Origin: GYS-P2D sp964414425
Lineage (GTDB): Bacteria > Bacteroidota > Bacteroidia > Chitinophagales > Saprospiraceae
Direction: 5' to 3'
Length of the DNA: 64,000 nt
Assembly: GCA_964414425.1 (NCBI GenBank)
Contig: CAYPWL010000002.1
Location: 124,001 to 188,000 of the forward strand
Positions 25,164 through 34,737 of the stretch are shown piece after piece. A model generated the notes under the pieces. It did not search any database. It was not told the DNA's origin and saw only the letters and a list, made by a program, of their open reading frames with translations. Position 1 is the stretch's first letter; each line of letters begins with the position of its first letter. The translations under genes and the position numbers were made by a program.

Positions 25164-26663
25164 CTAATTAAGACTCCATGAAGATCCATCCTTGCCATCT
25201 TTTACCAAGATGTTTTCTTTAGCGAGGGCATCTCGGATTTTGTCTGAGGTTGGCCAATCCTTGTTGGCTCGAGCTTGTTGGCGCAGGTCAAGGACTAACT
25301 GCATCACACCGTCGAGGCTTTCGTACAACCCACTGCCCTGACTACTTGCGTCATCTTTCAATCCTAAGATATTCTTGAGGACATCTGTGAAGCATTTCTT
25401 CAATAGCTCCATCGTCTCCACGCTGAAGTTCATGAACTCTGCCTTGCCATCTTTGTAGCTATTTATGATTGGTACTAATTCGAATAATCTTGCGATAGCC
25501 TTAGGTGTGTTAAAGTCATCATTGAGTTCATCAAATACGGCTGAAACTGATGTCTTGATCTGTTGATCAAGATCAGAACTGTTGTCGCCTCCTTTGTGCG
25601 CCACCTCTTGCAAGAATCGATTGGCCTCCATGAGTTTCTTATACCCCTTCTCAGCTGCGACGAGTGCGTCATTACTCAGATCTATGGTAGATCTATAGTG
25701 AGCCTGCATCAAAAAGAACCGTATTACCATTGGGCTAAAGCCCTTCTGTACATGCTCACTCTCTCCAGTGAACAGCTGGTGAGGTGTAATCGTATTGCCA
25801 TCACTCTTAGACATCTTGCGGCCATTCATCAAGAGCATGTTACTATGTAGCCAGTACTTAGCTGGCGCACATCCACAGGCACCCATGTTTTGGGCAACCT
25901 CGTTTTCGTGATGTGGAAACTTAAGGTCTCCGCCACCGCCATGTATGTCGAAGCTTTCTCCCAAGTACTTCGTACTCATAGCAGAGCACTCTAAGTGCCA
26001 TCCTGGAAACCCTACAGACCATGGAGAGTTCCATTTCATCAAGTGTCTATCGTCAGCTTTCATCCATATGGCGAAGTCTGCTGGACTGCGCTTTTCTTTT
26101 TGATTTTTGAGATCGCGTGTTTCTGAAAATAGCTCATCGATTATTCGCCCAGATAGGCTACCATAGCTATCATATTTTTTATGAAATTTGATGGTGTCAA
26201 AGTACACAGACCCATTCTTAACATAGGCGAGATTATTGTCCAGTATCTTCTGGACCATCTCGATCTGTTCGATGATATGCCCTGTTGCTCTTGGCTCTAT
26301 GCTGGGAGGTGACACGTTGAATACTGCCATCATCTCATGGAAGCCATTTGTATATTTCTGTACAACTTCCATAGGCTCGAGATTCTCGAGTTTTGCTCTT
26401 TCGGCTATCTTGTCCTCTCCGGTATCAAGGTCTCCCACCAAATGCCCTACATCAGTTATGTTACGCACATATCTCACCTTATACCCGAGGTGTAGCAGAT
26501 ATCTATAGATGACATCAAATGCGATAAAAGTTCGGATATTACCCAAGTGCACATCACTATACACCGTAGGCCCACACACATACATACCGATGTGTCCGTC
26601 ATTGATCGGATTAAAAGCTTCTTTTTCTTTGCTTAAACTATTGTATAAATGCAATTGCGACAT
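25164..26663 (-). CDS. cysS: Cysteine--tRNA ligase
   Basis: CysRS charges tRNA-Cys. The 499-residue class I synthetase has GMYVCGPTVYSDVHLGNIRTF with the HLGN version of HIGH and the first zinc Cys. The other zinc ligands are in WHLECSAMSTKYLG and FPHHENEVAQ, and KMSKSDGN is the KMSKS loop. The C-terminal DALR-like domain is present. A CAAAAATA plus-strand sequence at 26719-26726 (TATTTTTG on the gene strand) is a candidate -7 box about 56 bases upstream. The M28 gene follows 13 bases downstream. Confidence 0.97.
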   Translation of the reverse strand: MSQLHLYNSLSKEKEAFNPINDGHIGMYVCGPTVYSDVHLGNIRTFIAFDVIYRYLLHLGYKVRYVRNITDVGHLVGDLDTGEDKIAERAKLENLEPMEVVQKYTNGFHEMMAVFNVSPPSIEPRATGHIIEQIEMVQKILDNNLAYVKNGSVYFDTIKFHKKYDSYGSLSGRIIDELFSETRDLKNQKEKRSPADFAIWMKADDRHLMKWNSPWSVGFPGWHLECSAMSTKYLGESFDIHGGGGDLKFPHHENEVAQNMGACGCAPAKYWLHSNMLLMNGRKMSKSDGNTITPHQLFTGESEHVQKGFSPMVIRFFLMQAHYRSTIDLSNDALVAAEKGYKKLMEANRFLQEVAHKGGDNSSDLDQQIKTSVSAVFDELNDDFNTPKAIARLFELVPIINSYKDGKAEFMNFSVETMELLKKCFTDVLKNILGLKDDASSQGSGLYESLDGVMQLVLDLRQQARANKDWPTSDKIRDALAKENILVKDGKDGSSWSLN

Positions 26664-26718
26664 GCCTCTTTTTATTGGTCTTTCTCTCAGGTGTGATGAA
26701 CCACTGAATAAACAGTTG

Positions 26719-26726
26719 CAAAAATA
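26719..26726 (-). promoter_or_regulatory. Candidate cysS -7 promoter box
   Basis: Minus-strand TATTTTTG fits TAnnTTTG exactly and would give a leader of about 50 bases before the cysS ATG at 26663. It lies just inside the untranslated gap after the upstream nuclease gene (stop at 26730). No ideal -33 element was found. Confidence 0.33.
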
Positions 26727-26729
26727 TCT

Positions 26730-27773
26730 TTATTTCAGATCATACGACGCCTTAATAGGATAATGATCTGATAGCCTGCTCTCCATACGCTCATAGGTCA
26801 GCGGTTGTAGCCCTTCTTCTGCCAGTAAATAGTCTATGCGCAGCATCGGTATCAGCCCGATCCATGTACTACCGAGTCCAGCGCCTCGCATACGATATGC
26901 ATCACTTAGATCACCAGCCAACTTCTGGTAAGTGTAGGATATAGGTGTCTCATTAAAATCTCCCGCTACAACGACGAGATGAGGACTCTTCTCTACGTGA
27001 GCATTAATCTTAGCAGCTTGCTCTGCGCGTACGGACGAGTACTTGTGATACCTGTTAATCATACTCCCAAACTCACTGATGAGGTTGGTTTTAGAATGGT
27101 TGGTTTCCGTTATTATTTTCACAGACTCTTCGCTGAGTCTATTAGACTCAAGATGGGCGCTGTAGGCCCTAATCGTATCTGCGCCTATGTCTATATCCGC
27201 CCAAACGCACGAATTGGGCTTAGCGCCAAAATCGATAACCCCTTCCTTTACGATAGGATACTTAGACAGTATGGCAGTTCCTCTACTCTTAAGCTTGTGA
27301 TAATATGGATATATAGCCCTTGAGGGTAGGATCTTTTCAACTATGTGATTAACCTCCTGAAGTAATATGATATCCGGTTGGGGCTCTTCCAGTATCATAT
27401 CGCTAAACTCAGTCTTTATGGCTGAGGTCATTACATATCGATCATCTACCATCTTGATCCCAGTCATAGCATTGTAAGACATCACACATAGATCTATAGC
27501 GCTGGTATCCGATGAAGAAGAGGACCAGTTGACAAAATGACGCATCGAGGGAATTGCGATGATACTTACAACGAGTAGTACATAGTAGCCGGTAGACCTG
27601 CGCCTTATAGCAACCATCAATAATCCGATCCCTAAGACAAAGACAAATGGAAAGGTTAAGCCAACTAATGAAAAGTTAAGTACACCAAGTGGTTTAATCC
27701 ATTGAGATAAATAGGACAAGAGTAGCCATGACGCTATAAGCCAACTGAACCAACGATAGATCGTTTTTCTCAA
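26730..27773 (-). CDS. Endonuclease/exonuclease/phosphatase (EEP) family membrane protein
   Basis: The 347-residue protein has two or three N-terminal membrane helices (SWLIASWLLLSYL, FPFVFVLGIGLLMVA, YYVLLVVSIIAIPS), then an EEP catalytic domain facing the periplasm or cytoplasm. Motifs in order are CVMSYNAM, DIILLQEVNHI (metal-binding Glu), VVVAGDFNETP (catalytic Asp and Asn), and RLSDHYPIKASY (the terminal SDH). This architecture is common in Bacteroidota next to rhomboid protease genes. Substrates may be nucleic acid or phospholipid-like esters. It follows the upstream rhomboid gene by six bases. Confidence 0.9.
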   Translation of the reverse strand: MRKTIYRWFSWLIASWLLLSYLSQWIKPLGVLNFSLVGLTFPFVFVLGIGLLMVAIRRRSTGYYVLLVVSIIAIPSMRHFVNWSSSSSDTSAIDLCVMSYNAMTGIKMVDDRYVMTSAIKTEFSDMILEEPQPDIILLQEVNHIVEKILPSRAIYPYYHKLKSRGTAILSKYPIVKEGVIDFGAKPNSCVWADIDIGADTIRAYSAHLESNRLSEESVKIITETNHSKTNLISEFGSMINRYHKYSSVRAEQAAKINAHVEKSPHLVVVAGDFNETPISYTYQKLAGDLSDAYRMRGAGLGSTWIGLIPMLRIDYLLAEEGLQPLTYERMESRLSDHYPIKASYDLK

Positions 27774-27779
27774 ATGATG

Positions 27780-28661
27780 CTAATCTTTATTTTGGCTGGC
27801 CTTGTAGAGGATTTCTTTGTCTTCTGCGCTTAGGCTCTCATATCCTGATTCATTAATCTTGTCGAGGATACGGTCGACTTCCAGCTGGAGGTTGAGGGCA
27901 CTCTGAGATTGTTGTTTGGTATCCGAGTTGGTGCGCATATTATGGACGACGGTCATTTTGGTCTTTTGTTTCTTAGGTCGACTAAGTAGATCTTTTTGGC
28001 TTGGCAGGAACCCCAGTAGATCTGTTCCTCGTTGTAGCAGATAGATATACAACCCACCAAAAATAGAACCCCCAATGTGAGCAATACTTCCGCCAGGATT
28101 AGTCGAGCCCGATGATAATTGTACAACATCTAAGAATACGAGAAATAGTACAATCCATTTAAGCTTGACATCTCCTAAGAGGATCAACCTCATATTATAC
28201 TCTGGTGCTAAGAATCCAGCTGCAACCACAAATGCCATAACAGCAGCAGATGCGCCGTAGGCAATACCTGACAGACCCATTATAGGCGTGAACAGCAAGA
28301 AGAATAAGGCTCCAAAAAGCCCTCCAGCCACATAGAGTGGTACGATTTTTTTATCGCCGATAAGGTCACCTACAATGCGGCCAAACCAATAGAGCAATAA
28401 CATATTGAAGATCAAATGCCATGGACCGACATGAAGAATCATATGAGTGAATAGCGTCCAGGGCTTCTGCAATAGCTTAAAAAAGCCCGCTGGAAGTGCT
28501 ACGATCTCGAGAAAATTCTGAAAAAAGCCACTACCTGATGGACTAAATGCTCTGACTATGATGACCCCGAGGAATACAAAGCAGTTCACCAATATGATCT
28601 GCATGATCTTGTTGCCATATCTGAACTGGCCCTTAATATCGTCAACTATAGACTGTAGCAT
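27780..28661 (-). CDS. Rhomboid family intramembrane serine protease
   Basis: The 293-residue protein has six membrane helices. The catalytic Ser is in GIAYGASAAVMAFVVAAG (GxSx), the His in GSIAHIGGSIFGGLY, and WHLIFNMLLLYWFG carries the His/Asn of helix 2. A C-terminal cytoplasmic tail of about 70 residues ends LSAEDKEILYKASQNKD. Rhomboids cleave transmembrane substrates. It is 31 bases downstream of a second, shorter rhomboid gene, and both follow mutL in one minus-strand operon. Confidence 0.92.
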   Translation of the reverse strand: MLQSIVDDIKGQFRYGNKIMQIILVNCFVFLGVIIVRAFSPSGSGFFQNFLEIVALPAGFFKLLQKPWTLFTHMILHVGPWHLIFNMLLLYWFGRIVGDLIGDKKIVPLYVAGGLFGALFFLLFTPIMGLSGIAYGASAAVMAFVVAAGFLAPEYNMRLILLGDVKLKWIVLFLVFLDVVQLSSGSTNPGGSIAHIGGSIFGGLYIYLLQRGTDLLGFLPSQKDLLSRPKKQKTKMTVVHNMRTNSDTKQQSQSALNLQLEVDRILDKINESGYESLSAEDKEILYKASQNKD

Positions 28662-28692
28662 ATGGTCTTAAAAACGTTTGAATTTCTAAAAG

Positions 28693-29271
28693 TTACATCC
28701 TAAAGGGAAGCTTTCTCCAAAACAAAATAAGTAGAAAACCAAACAAGGCGCCACCTAAGTGAGCAAAATGGGCGATCCCTGTATTGTAGTTGCTTACTCC
28801 TAAGAATAGATCAATCCCAAGAAAAATTAGGACCATATACTTAGCCTTCATAGGAATGGGCGGTATGAGTAACATCACTTTAGTATCCGGAAACAACATA
28901 GCAAATGCCAATACCACACCACTGATGGCACCAGATGCACCAAGCACTGGATTACCTCCACCTATCAATAAATGGAGACCCATTGCCCCAAAACCACATA
29001 ATAGATAGAAAACCAAAAACTTCTTCGCACCCCAGACTCGCTCGACCATAGGTCCAAAAAAGTATAGGGCAAACATGTTGAAAAAAAGATGGCCGATATC
29101 GGCATGCATAAACATATGCGTGACCAGTTGAATAGGCTTGAAATATGATGTACTCGGTGGAAACAAAATGAGATAGTTCTTGAAACTGGCAAGCATCGGT
29201 AGGCTTGTACCTATAAAGATGATCACATTAATAATGATCAGTTGTTTGACTACTTCAGTAAGATTATTCAT
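28693..29271 (-). CDS. Rhomboid family intramembrane serine protease
   Basis: This 192-residue rhomboid is the minimal six-helix form: GHLFFNMFALYFFG (helix 2), VLGASGAISGVVLAF with the catalytic Ser, and IAHFAHLGGALFGFLLI with the His. It lacks the cytoplasmic tail of its neighbour. The gene starts three bases after the mutL stop, so it is cotranscribed with mutL. The two rhomboids share motifs but differ over most of their length, so they are old paralogs rather than a fresh duplication. Confidence 0.92.
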   Translation of the reverse strand: MNNLTEVVKQLIIINVIIFIGTSLPMLASFKNYLILFPPSTSYFKPIQLVTHMFMHADIGHLFFNMFALYFFGPMVERVWGAKKFLVFYLLCGFGAMGLHLLIGGGNPVLGASGAISGVVLAFAMLFPDTKVMLLIPPIPMKAKYMVLIFLGIDLFLGVSNYNTGIAHFAHLGGALFGFLLILFWRKLPFRM

Positions 29272-29274
29272 ATA

Positions 29275-31098
29275 TCAGTTTTTAAACTGTTGCAGCATCT
29301 CATCCAAACTGTATGTGATAAAACACTTCTTGCCAGATGGACTACTGTATGGTAATTGACAACCAAATAATTGATCAATGAGTTCGTCTATTTCTTCTGG
29401 TTCGAGTTTTTTACCCTTTTTTATGCTGCTATTGATCGCCATAGATCGTGCGATGTTGTCTACCATGTCTAGTTCCAACTCCTGATTAGCGGCATAAGTC
29501 GTCAAAAATCGATTGATATATGAACCCGGAGACTCATTGAGTCCATCCACAGGAATCGAGTTAATAATGTAGGTCTGCGCAGATACCTTATCGGCTCCAA
29601 ATCCAACATATTTTAATTGAGGTATCAATTCATCCATCAAGCCGACATACGCATGGTCTACCTGGACCGTCTCCGGAAACAAGCTTTTCTGTGAGGCCAT
29701 CTTAGTATTCTTTAGCCTTGACAGATATCTCTCATAGAGGATACGCTCATGTGCCGCCTCTTGATCAATTACCAGCAAACCAGACTTAATAGAACTAATC
29801 AGATAAGAATCATGAACTTGAAAGCTATTGGACGATGGCTCATCTGTAGTAATATCTTTTTCTTGTTCATCGGACCAGTCACTGTGGAGCGTCATTGACT
29901 TGGGCTCAGAAGGGATGGATGTATCTACAGATGATATCTCAGAGTAGAACTGCGTCCATTGATCTTTCTCTTGTTTTGAGGCGGTCCTTGACCCTGTATT
30001 GTAACTGACATCATTTTGGAAGCTCGCTCGCTGCGCAACTTCTGGTTCCCGCTGAGTTCTGTTGAATTCCTGGACATTAACCCCATCAAAATCTATGGCA
30101 GGCACCACACTATACTTCCCTAATGCATGCTTGACAGCTACTCTGATATAATTATAGATCAATCTTTCATTTTCAAACTTGACCTCTTGCTTAGTTGGGT
30201 GGATGTTGACATCAATTAGGGCGGGATCAATCGTCAACAATAGCACATAAAATGGGTGATGATCCTTAGGGATCAAACTATCAAAAGCCATCTTAATGGC
30301 ATGGTTGAGATAGTTACTCTTGATAAAGCGATCGTTGACAAATAGATATTGATCTCCTCGGGTCTTCTTAATTAAATCTGGTTTGCCAACGAATCCACTT
30401 ATCGTTACAAAGTCTGTTTCCTCTGTAACGGGTACGATTTTCTCGTTGACACCCTTGCTGAAATAATTAACTATACGCTGACGCAAGTTGGATTTGGGAA
30501 AATGATACAACTCATTTTCATTGTGATGTACGCTGAAGTGCACTTGCGGATGAGGCAAAGCCACTCTGATAAACTCCTCCAATATATGCTTCAGTTCGAC
30601 TGGGTCGCTCTTGAGAAACTTCCTTCGAGCTGGCACATTGAAGAATAAATTTCTTACTGCTATAGATGTTCCCTGAGCTGTATTGCAAGGGGTTTGATTT
30701 TTTACCTTACTCCCTTCTATTATTAGCTCGGTACCGAGATCATGATCTTTATGCTTACTCTTGAGGTGTACTGTAGAGACAGCCGCTATGGACGCCATAG
30801 CCTCTCCTCTAAATCCAAATGAGCTGATGTTAAACAGATCATCCGACTTATTAATCTTGGAAGTTGCGTGCCGTTCGAAGCACATCCGTGCATCGACATC
30901 GTTCATCCCTATGCCATTATCAACAACTTGGATAAGCGTCTTACCCGAATCCTTGAGTATAAGTTTGATCTTATCAGCGCCAGCATCCAAGGCATTTTCT
31001 AATAACTCCTTGACTACTGAAGCAGGGCGCTGGATGACCTCACCAGCCGCAATCTGATTAGCTAAAGAATCGGGAAGAAGATTGATAATACCGCTCAT
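29275..31098 (-). CDS. mutL: DNA mismatch repair protein MutL
   Basis: MutL couples mismatch recognition by MutS to strand incision. About 607 residues from the ATG at 31098, which gives the standard MSGIINLLPDSLANQIAAGEV opening; the extra 13 codons upstream are not conserved. The GHKL ATPase is intact: LLENALDAGADKI, VDNGIGM and SFGFRGEAMASI. In the C-terminal dimerisation domain, the nuclease motif appears as DQEAAHERILYE, with Glu where DQHA has His. Two rhomboid genes follow closely in the operon. Confidence 0.96.
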   Translation of the reverse strand: MSGIINLLPDSLANQIAAGEVIQRPASVVKELLENALDAGADKIKLILKDSGKTLIQVVDNGIGMNDVDARMCFERHATSKINKSDDLFNISSFGFRGEAMASIAAVSTVHLKSKHKDHDLGTELIIEGSKVKNQTPCNTAQGTSIAVRNLFFNVPARRKFLKSDPVELKHILEEFIRVALPHPQVHFSVHHNENELYHFPKSNLRQRIVNYFSKGVNEKIVPVTEETDFVTISGFVGKPDLIKKTRGDQYLFVNDRFIKSNYLNHAIKMAFDSLIPKDHHPFYVLLLTIDPALIDVNIHPTKQEVKFENERLIYNYIRVAVKHALGKYSVVPAIDFDGVNVQEFNRTQREPEVAQRASFQNDVSYNTGSRTASKQEKDQWTQFYSEISSVDTSIPSEPKSMTLHSDWSDEQEKDITTDEPSSNSFQVHDSYLISSIKSGLLVIDQEAAHERILYERYLSRLKNTKMASQKSLFPETVQVDHAYVGLMDELIPQLKYVGFGADKVSAQTYIINSIPVDGLNESPGSYINRFLTTYAANQELELDMVDNIARSMAINSSIKKGKKLEPEEIDELIDQLFGCQLPYSSPSGKKCFITYSLDEMLQQFKN

Positions 31099-31152
31099 GA
31101 ATAACTTTTGCAAACTAATCCTGACTATGCAGGGCATGCGATTTATATATCG

Positions 31153-31464
31153 TTATTCAAAACTGGTAATTATAACTGGTAAGTACTCATTTATGAAATG
31201 AAAAGTAATCAACAGAAGGATGGCAATTGTGAATAATAAAATCTTATTCGACCGATTTCTGGTGTTCTGACTGTATTCATTGGCTACTCGATATTTGCGT
31301 CGTAACCCACCTCTGATGCGTTCCTTAGAGAGATCTACATCTGTAGAGTTTCGATTGTAACGACTCAATCTACGCTGCAGCTCTTCCTTGTCAGGATCAT
31401 AGTATCGAGGCATGTAGTCAAACCTCCTATGTTTAATTTTTTTACCGAATTGGAATAATCCCAT
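31153..31464 (-). CDS. Small membrane protein with basic N-terminal tail
   Basis: The 103-residue protein starts MGLFQFGKKIKHRRFDYMPRYYDP, continues with a basic RRKYRVANEY region and ends with one membrane helix (KILLFTIAILLLITFHFI). Short proteins with an RFDYxPRYYD start are widespread in Bacteroidota and have sometimes been misnamed riboflavin synthase beta subunit; I see no relation to that enzyme. It is 54 bases upstream of mutL on the same strand and diverges from purF. Confidence 0.75.
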   Translation of the reverse strand: MGLFQFGKKIKHRRFDYMPRYYDPDKEELQRRLSRYNRNSTDVDLSKERIRGGLRRKYRVANEYSQNTRNRSNKILLFTIAILLLITFHFINEYLPVIITSFE

Positions 31465-31527
31465 GTCGTCTTACATACTTATCAATCAAGGTAGAATAAA
31501 TTGTATTCAAAAGCTAAAACATATAAC

Positions 31528-31535
31528 TACTTTTG
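31528..31535 (+). promoter_or_regulatory. Candidate purF -7 promoter box
   Basis: TACTTTTG matches TAnnTTTG exactly. With a start about seven bases downstream (31542), transcription would begin at the purF ATG itself (31543), predicting a leaderless message and ruling out the upstream TTG at 31501 as the start codon. A TTG at 31501-31503 is 24 bases upstream, slightly farther than ideal. Confidence 0.42.
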
Positions 31536-31542
31536 CGTGCTC

Positions 31543-33435
31543 ATGAGTGAGTTCATTAAGCACGAATGTGGTTTGGCATTAGTACGGTTACTCAAGCCGC
31601 TCGACTACTACCACGAAAAGTATGGCACCTCATTATACGGTTTATATAAGCTACAGATCCTGCTACAGAAGCAGCGAAACAGAGGACAAGATGGCGCTGG
31701 ATTAGCAACTATCAAGCTAGATACATCGCCTGGCAAAAGATATATCAGCAGACGCCGTAGCAATAGCTCACGCTATCTCAAAGATCTATTTACAGGCGCA
31801 TTTGCACACTTTGAAGATTGTACGCGAGAGCAGCTTAACGATCCTGTATGGCTCAAGGATAATAAACCCTACACAGGAGAGTTATTGTTGGGACATCTCA
31901 GATATGGTACACATGGTAAAAACACCATTGAAACTGTCCACCCATTTCTAAGGCAGAATAACTGGATCAGTAGAAATCTGGTCATCGCTGGTAATTTCAA
32001 TCTCACCAATGTCGCTGAGCTCTTTCAAGAGTTAGTAGACCTCGGACAATACCCTAAAGAAAAGTCAGATACCGTAACGGTACTCGAAAAAATAGGGCAC
32101 TTCCTCGATGATGAGGTAGAGCGCTTATACAACTGGTTTAAAGCAGAAGGCTATGAAGTCCCTGCTATCAATGCACTGATTGCTGAGCACATGGATATCC
32201 AGCGTATCCTACAACGTGCGAGCCGAAAGTTTGATGGGGGATATGTCATGGCTGGCATGATAGGCCATGGGGATGCATTTGTGCTCCGTGATCCATCGGC
32301 GATAAGGCCTGCATTTTATTATCAAGATGATGAGGTTGTAGTGATGGCATCCGAACGGCCCGCCATACAGACCGCATTCAATGTACTTCATGGTGAGATC
32401 AAGGAGCTTGAGCGGGGTCACGCTCTGATCATTAAGAAAAATGGTGAAGTAAACATATCACCGTGTAAAGATCAACTCCCGAGATCAGCTTGCTCATTTG
32501 AGCGGATCTACTTCTCTCGGGGTACTGATCGAGACATCTATATGGAGCGCAAAAAGTTGGGTAAGCTTTTGTTTCCTCAGGTGCTGAAGGAAATAAACGG
32601 GGATTTCACCAATACCGTTTTTTCATTTATCCCTAACACGGCAGAAGTCGCCTTTTATGGTTTCGTTGATGCGATACATGAACACCTCAATAAGCAAAAG
32701 GCAAAACTGATCAAAGAGGGTAAAGGCAAGTTGTCTACCGAAGAGATAGAACAGATACTCAATCAAAATGCCCGCATCGAAAAACTCGCAATCAAAGACG
32801 AAAAGCTGCGGACATTCATCGCTGATGACTCTTCACGTGGAGAGATGATCTCGCATGTGTATGATGTCACCTATGGTCTGGTCAAGAATGATGAGGATAC
32901 TATCGTAGTCCTGGACGACTCCATAGTCAGAGGAGCTACTTTAAGAGATAGCATACTCGAGATATTATCACGACTCCAGCCCAAGCGTATCATCGTAATT
33001 TCCTCTGCACCACAGATCAGGTACCCAGATTGTTATGGTATAGACATGTCCAAGATGGGTGAGTTTGCAGCGTTTCAAGCGCTCATCAGCCTAATCAATG
33101 ATGAGGGTAAAGAAGATATCCTCCAGGAGACATACGAAAAAACAAAGGAGCTCGAGGCTAAAGGCAAGCTCAATAGTTGCAATATGGTTCAAGGTCTATA
33201 TGATCTGTATACGTATGAGCAGATCTCTGACCGCATCAGTAAGATACTTACGCCTGTTGATATCAGCTGCGATGTCAAGATCATATTTCAAACTATAGAG
33301 GATCTTCATGGCGCTTGCCCAAATAACAAAGGAGATTGGTATTTCTCTGGTAACTATCCTACCCCTGGCGGCAATAGGGTTGTCAATAGATCATTTATTA
33401 ACTTTATAGAAAATAAGAACGAAAGGGCTTATTAA
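31543..33435 (+). CDS. purF: Amidophosphoribosyltransferase (glutamine PRPP amidotransferase), Bacteroidota type
   Basis: PurF makes phosphoribosylamine from PRPP and glutamine, the first step of purine synthesis. The 630-residue protein from ATG 31543 starts MSEFIKHECGLALVRLL; Cys9 should become N-terminal after removal of a short propeptide and serve as the glutaminase nucleophile. RNRGQDGAGLATI and LGHLRYGTHG complete that domain. The PRPP loop is VVLDDSIVRGATLRDSI. It is longer than E. coli PurF (about 505) because of inserts that are normal in this phylum. Upstream TTG at 31501 is not credible. Confidence 0.92.
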   Translation: MSEFIKHECGLALVRLLKPLDYYHEKYGTSLYGLYKLQILLQKQRNRGQDGAGLATIKLDTSPGKRYISRRRSNSSRYLKDLFTGAFAHFEDCTREQLNDPVWLKDNKPYTGELLLGHLRYGTHGKNTIETVHPFLRQNNWISRNLVIAGNFNLTNVAELFQELVDLGQYPKEKSDTVTVLEKIGHFLDDEVERLYNWFKAEGYEVPAINALIAEHMDIQRILQRASRKFDGGYVMAGMIGHGDAFVLRDPSAIRPAFYYQDDEVVVMASERPAIQTAFNVLHGEIKELERGHALIIKKNGEVNISPCKDQLPRSACSFERIYFSRGTDRDIYMERKKLGKLLFPQVLKEINGDFTNTVFSFIPNTAEVAFYGFVDAIHEHLNKQKAKLIKEGKGKLSTEEIEQILNQNARIEKLAIKDEKLRTFIADDSSRGEMISHVYDVTYGLVKNDEDTIVVLDDSIVRGATLRDSILEILSRLQPKRIIVISSAPQIRYPDCYGIDMSKMGEFAAFQALISLINDEGKEDILQETYEKTKELEAKGKLNSCNMVQGLYDLYTYEQISDRISKILTPVDISCDVKIIFQTIEDLHGACPNNKGDWYFSGNYPTPGGNRVVNRSFINFIENKNERAY

Positions 33436-33472
33436 TTTTAAGTCTCTTACGTAATGATTTACAACACTTGCT

Positions 33473-34033
33473 ATGATAAAAACTTCGCATCTCGGTATAC
33501 ACAGTTTGATACTGGTTTTACTCTTCTTCGCTAGTGTGATAATACTGGATAGCTGTGGTAAGAAGAAACAAGCAGCATCAAGTCTTCAGGAAGCAGGTGA
33601 TCAATTAGAACAAGTTGTTGATGATCACTCTCAAGAAGAGCACTTTGAGGAGAACTTTGAAGATGGCACTATAGACTATGCTTCTGACGATTCTGACGAA
33701 GATTCGGATTATACTGAACCTGTAGAGGAGTCAGTTACAGACGCTGAGCCAGAGTATGCAGCACCTAGCTATACTAGTAACAGTAGCTCTAATAGTTCGC
33801 AGAAGAACTTTATGATTGTCGCCGGCAACTATCTCTTAGAGGATAACGCAGATGAGATGGTGCGTAAGCTGAAAAAGAGTGGCTACAACTCAGCAGAAAA
33901 AGTGGTCTTTGACCTCTCACAATACCATAGTGTTGTTGCAGCACGCTTTGATGATCGCAGCAGTGCTGATCGCATGGCTAAGCGCCTTAAGGATGAAGGC
34001 TTTGACAATTACGTCTTAGGAAGCGGCAATTAG
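33473..34033 (+). CDS. SPOR-domain lipoprotein
   Basis: The 186-residue protein has a signal ending IILDSC (lipobox), a long acidic linker (about residues 40-110, rich in Glu, Asp and Ser), and a C-terminal SPOR domain beginning FMIVAGNYLLEDNADEMVRKL and ending DRMAKRLKDEGFDNYVLG. SPOR domains bind denuded glycan strands in septal peptidoglycan, so the protein may act at the division site. It sits 37 bases after purF, probably in its own unit or as read-through, and 111 bases before the first chaperone gene. Confidence 0.86.
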   Translation: MIKTSHLGIHSLILVLLFFASVIILDSCGKKKQAASSLQEAGDQLEQVVDDHSQEEHFEENFEDGTIDYASDDSDEDSDYTEPVEESVTDAEPEYAAPSYTSNSSSNSSQKNFMIVAGNYLLEDNADEMVRKLKKSGYNSAEKVVFDLSQYHSVVAARFDDRSSADRMAKRLKDEGFDNYVLGSGN

Positions 34034-34144
34034 GCATTGTGACAGACCATGCCGTTAAACTATCGTTAAATGGATAACAATAGGATTGATGGTTGCGTCG
34101 ATAGCGTTGAGAACCACATACATTTACACAGAGTATTATAAACC

Positions 34145-34672
34145 ATGTATATGAACTTTTTGAAAAGAACATTTTTAGCTGTAGCGATTACATTAATGGC
34201 TGGATTGACAATGCAAGCACAAAAGATTGCGATTGTCGATATCAATGCAGTACTAGCCGAGTTACCTGAGTACATCCAAGCACAGCAAGACATCGATAAG
34301 ATTGCCGCAGACTGGAATCAAGATATAGCCAGAGAGTTTGACAAGGTCAAGAGTATGTATAATAAGTATCAAGCGGAGCAGGTGCTTTTAAGTGATCAGG
34401 TGAGAGCTCAGAGAGAAGAGGAGATTAAGCAAAAAGAAAAAGAAGTAAGAGATCTGCAAAAGAGAAAGTTTGGTCCTGAGGGTGAATTGTTCCTAAAGAG
34501 AAGAGAAATTATCAATCCTATACAAGACAAAGTCTTTGGAGCAATTGAGACTTATGCGCTTGATATGGGCCTCGATGTAATATTTGATAAATCAGGCTCG
34601 GCAGGTGTATTATTCGTCGGTGACAAATTCGACAAAACTGACATTATTAAGAGAAGACTAGGAATAAGATAA
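34145..34672 (+). CDS. OmpH/Skp-family periplasmic chaperone
   Basis: A 175-residue exported protein (signal RTFLAVAITLMAGLTMQA). The mature part has KIAIVDINAVLAELPEYIQAQ, then a long charged coiled coil (KEKEVRDLQKRKFGPEGELF), and the closing DMGLDVIFDKSGSAGVLFV, as in Skp. Skp trimers shield unfolded outer-membrane proteins on the way to the Bam complex. A second, distant paralog follows 65 bases later. bamA, often the neighbour of such pairs in Bacteroidota, is not in the window. Confidence 0.9.
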   Translation: MYMNFLKRTFLAVAITLMAGLTMQAQKIAIVDINAVLAELPEYIQAQQDIDKIAADWNQDIAREFDKVKSMYNKYQAEQVLLSDQVRAQREEEIKQKEKEVRDLQKRKFGPEGELFLKRREIINPIQDKVFGAIETYALDMGLDVIFDKSGSAGVLFVGDKFDKTDIIKRRLGIR

Positions 34673-34737
34673 AAATATATATTTGCGCACCTTAAAATGT
34701 GCATAAATCCAACATTAAACATTTAAAGATCACAGAC

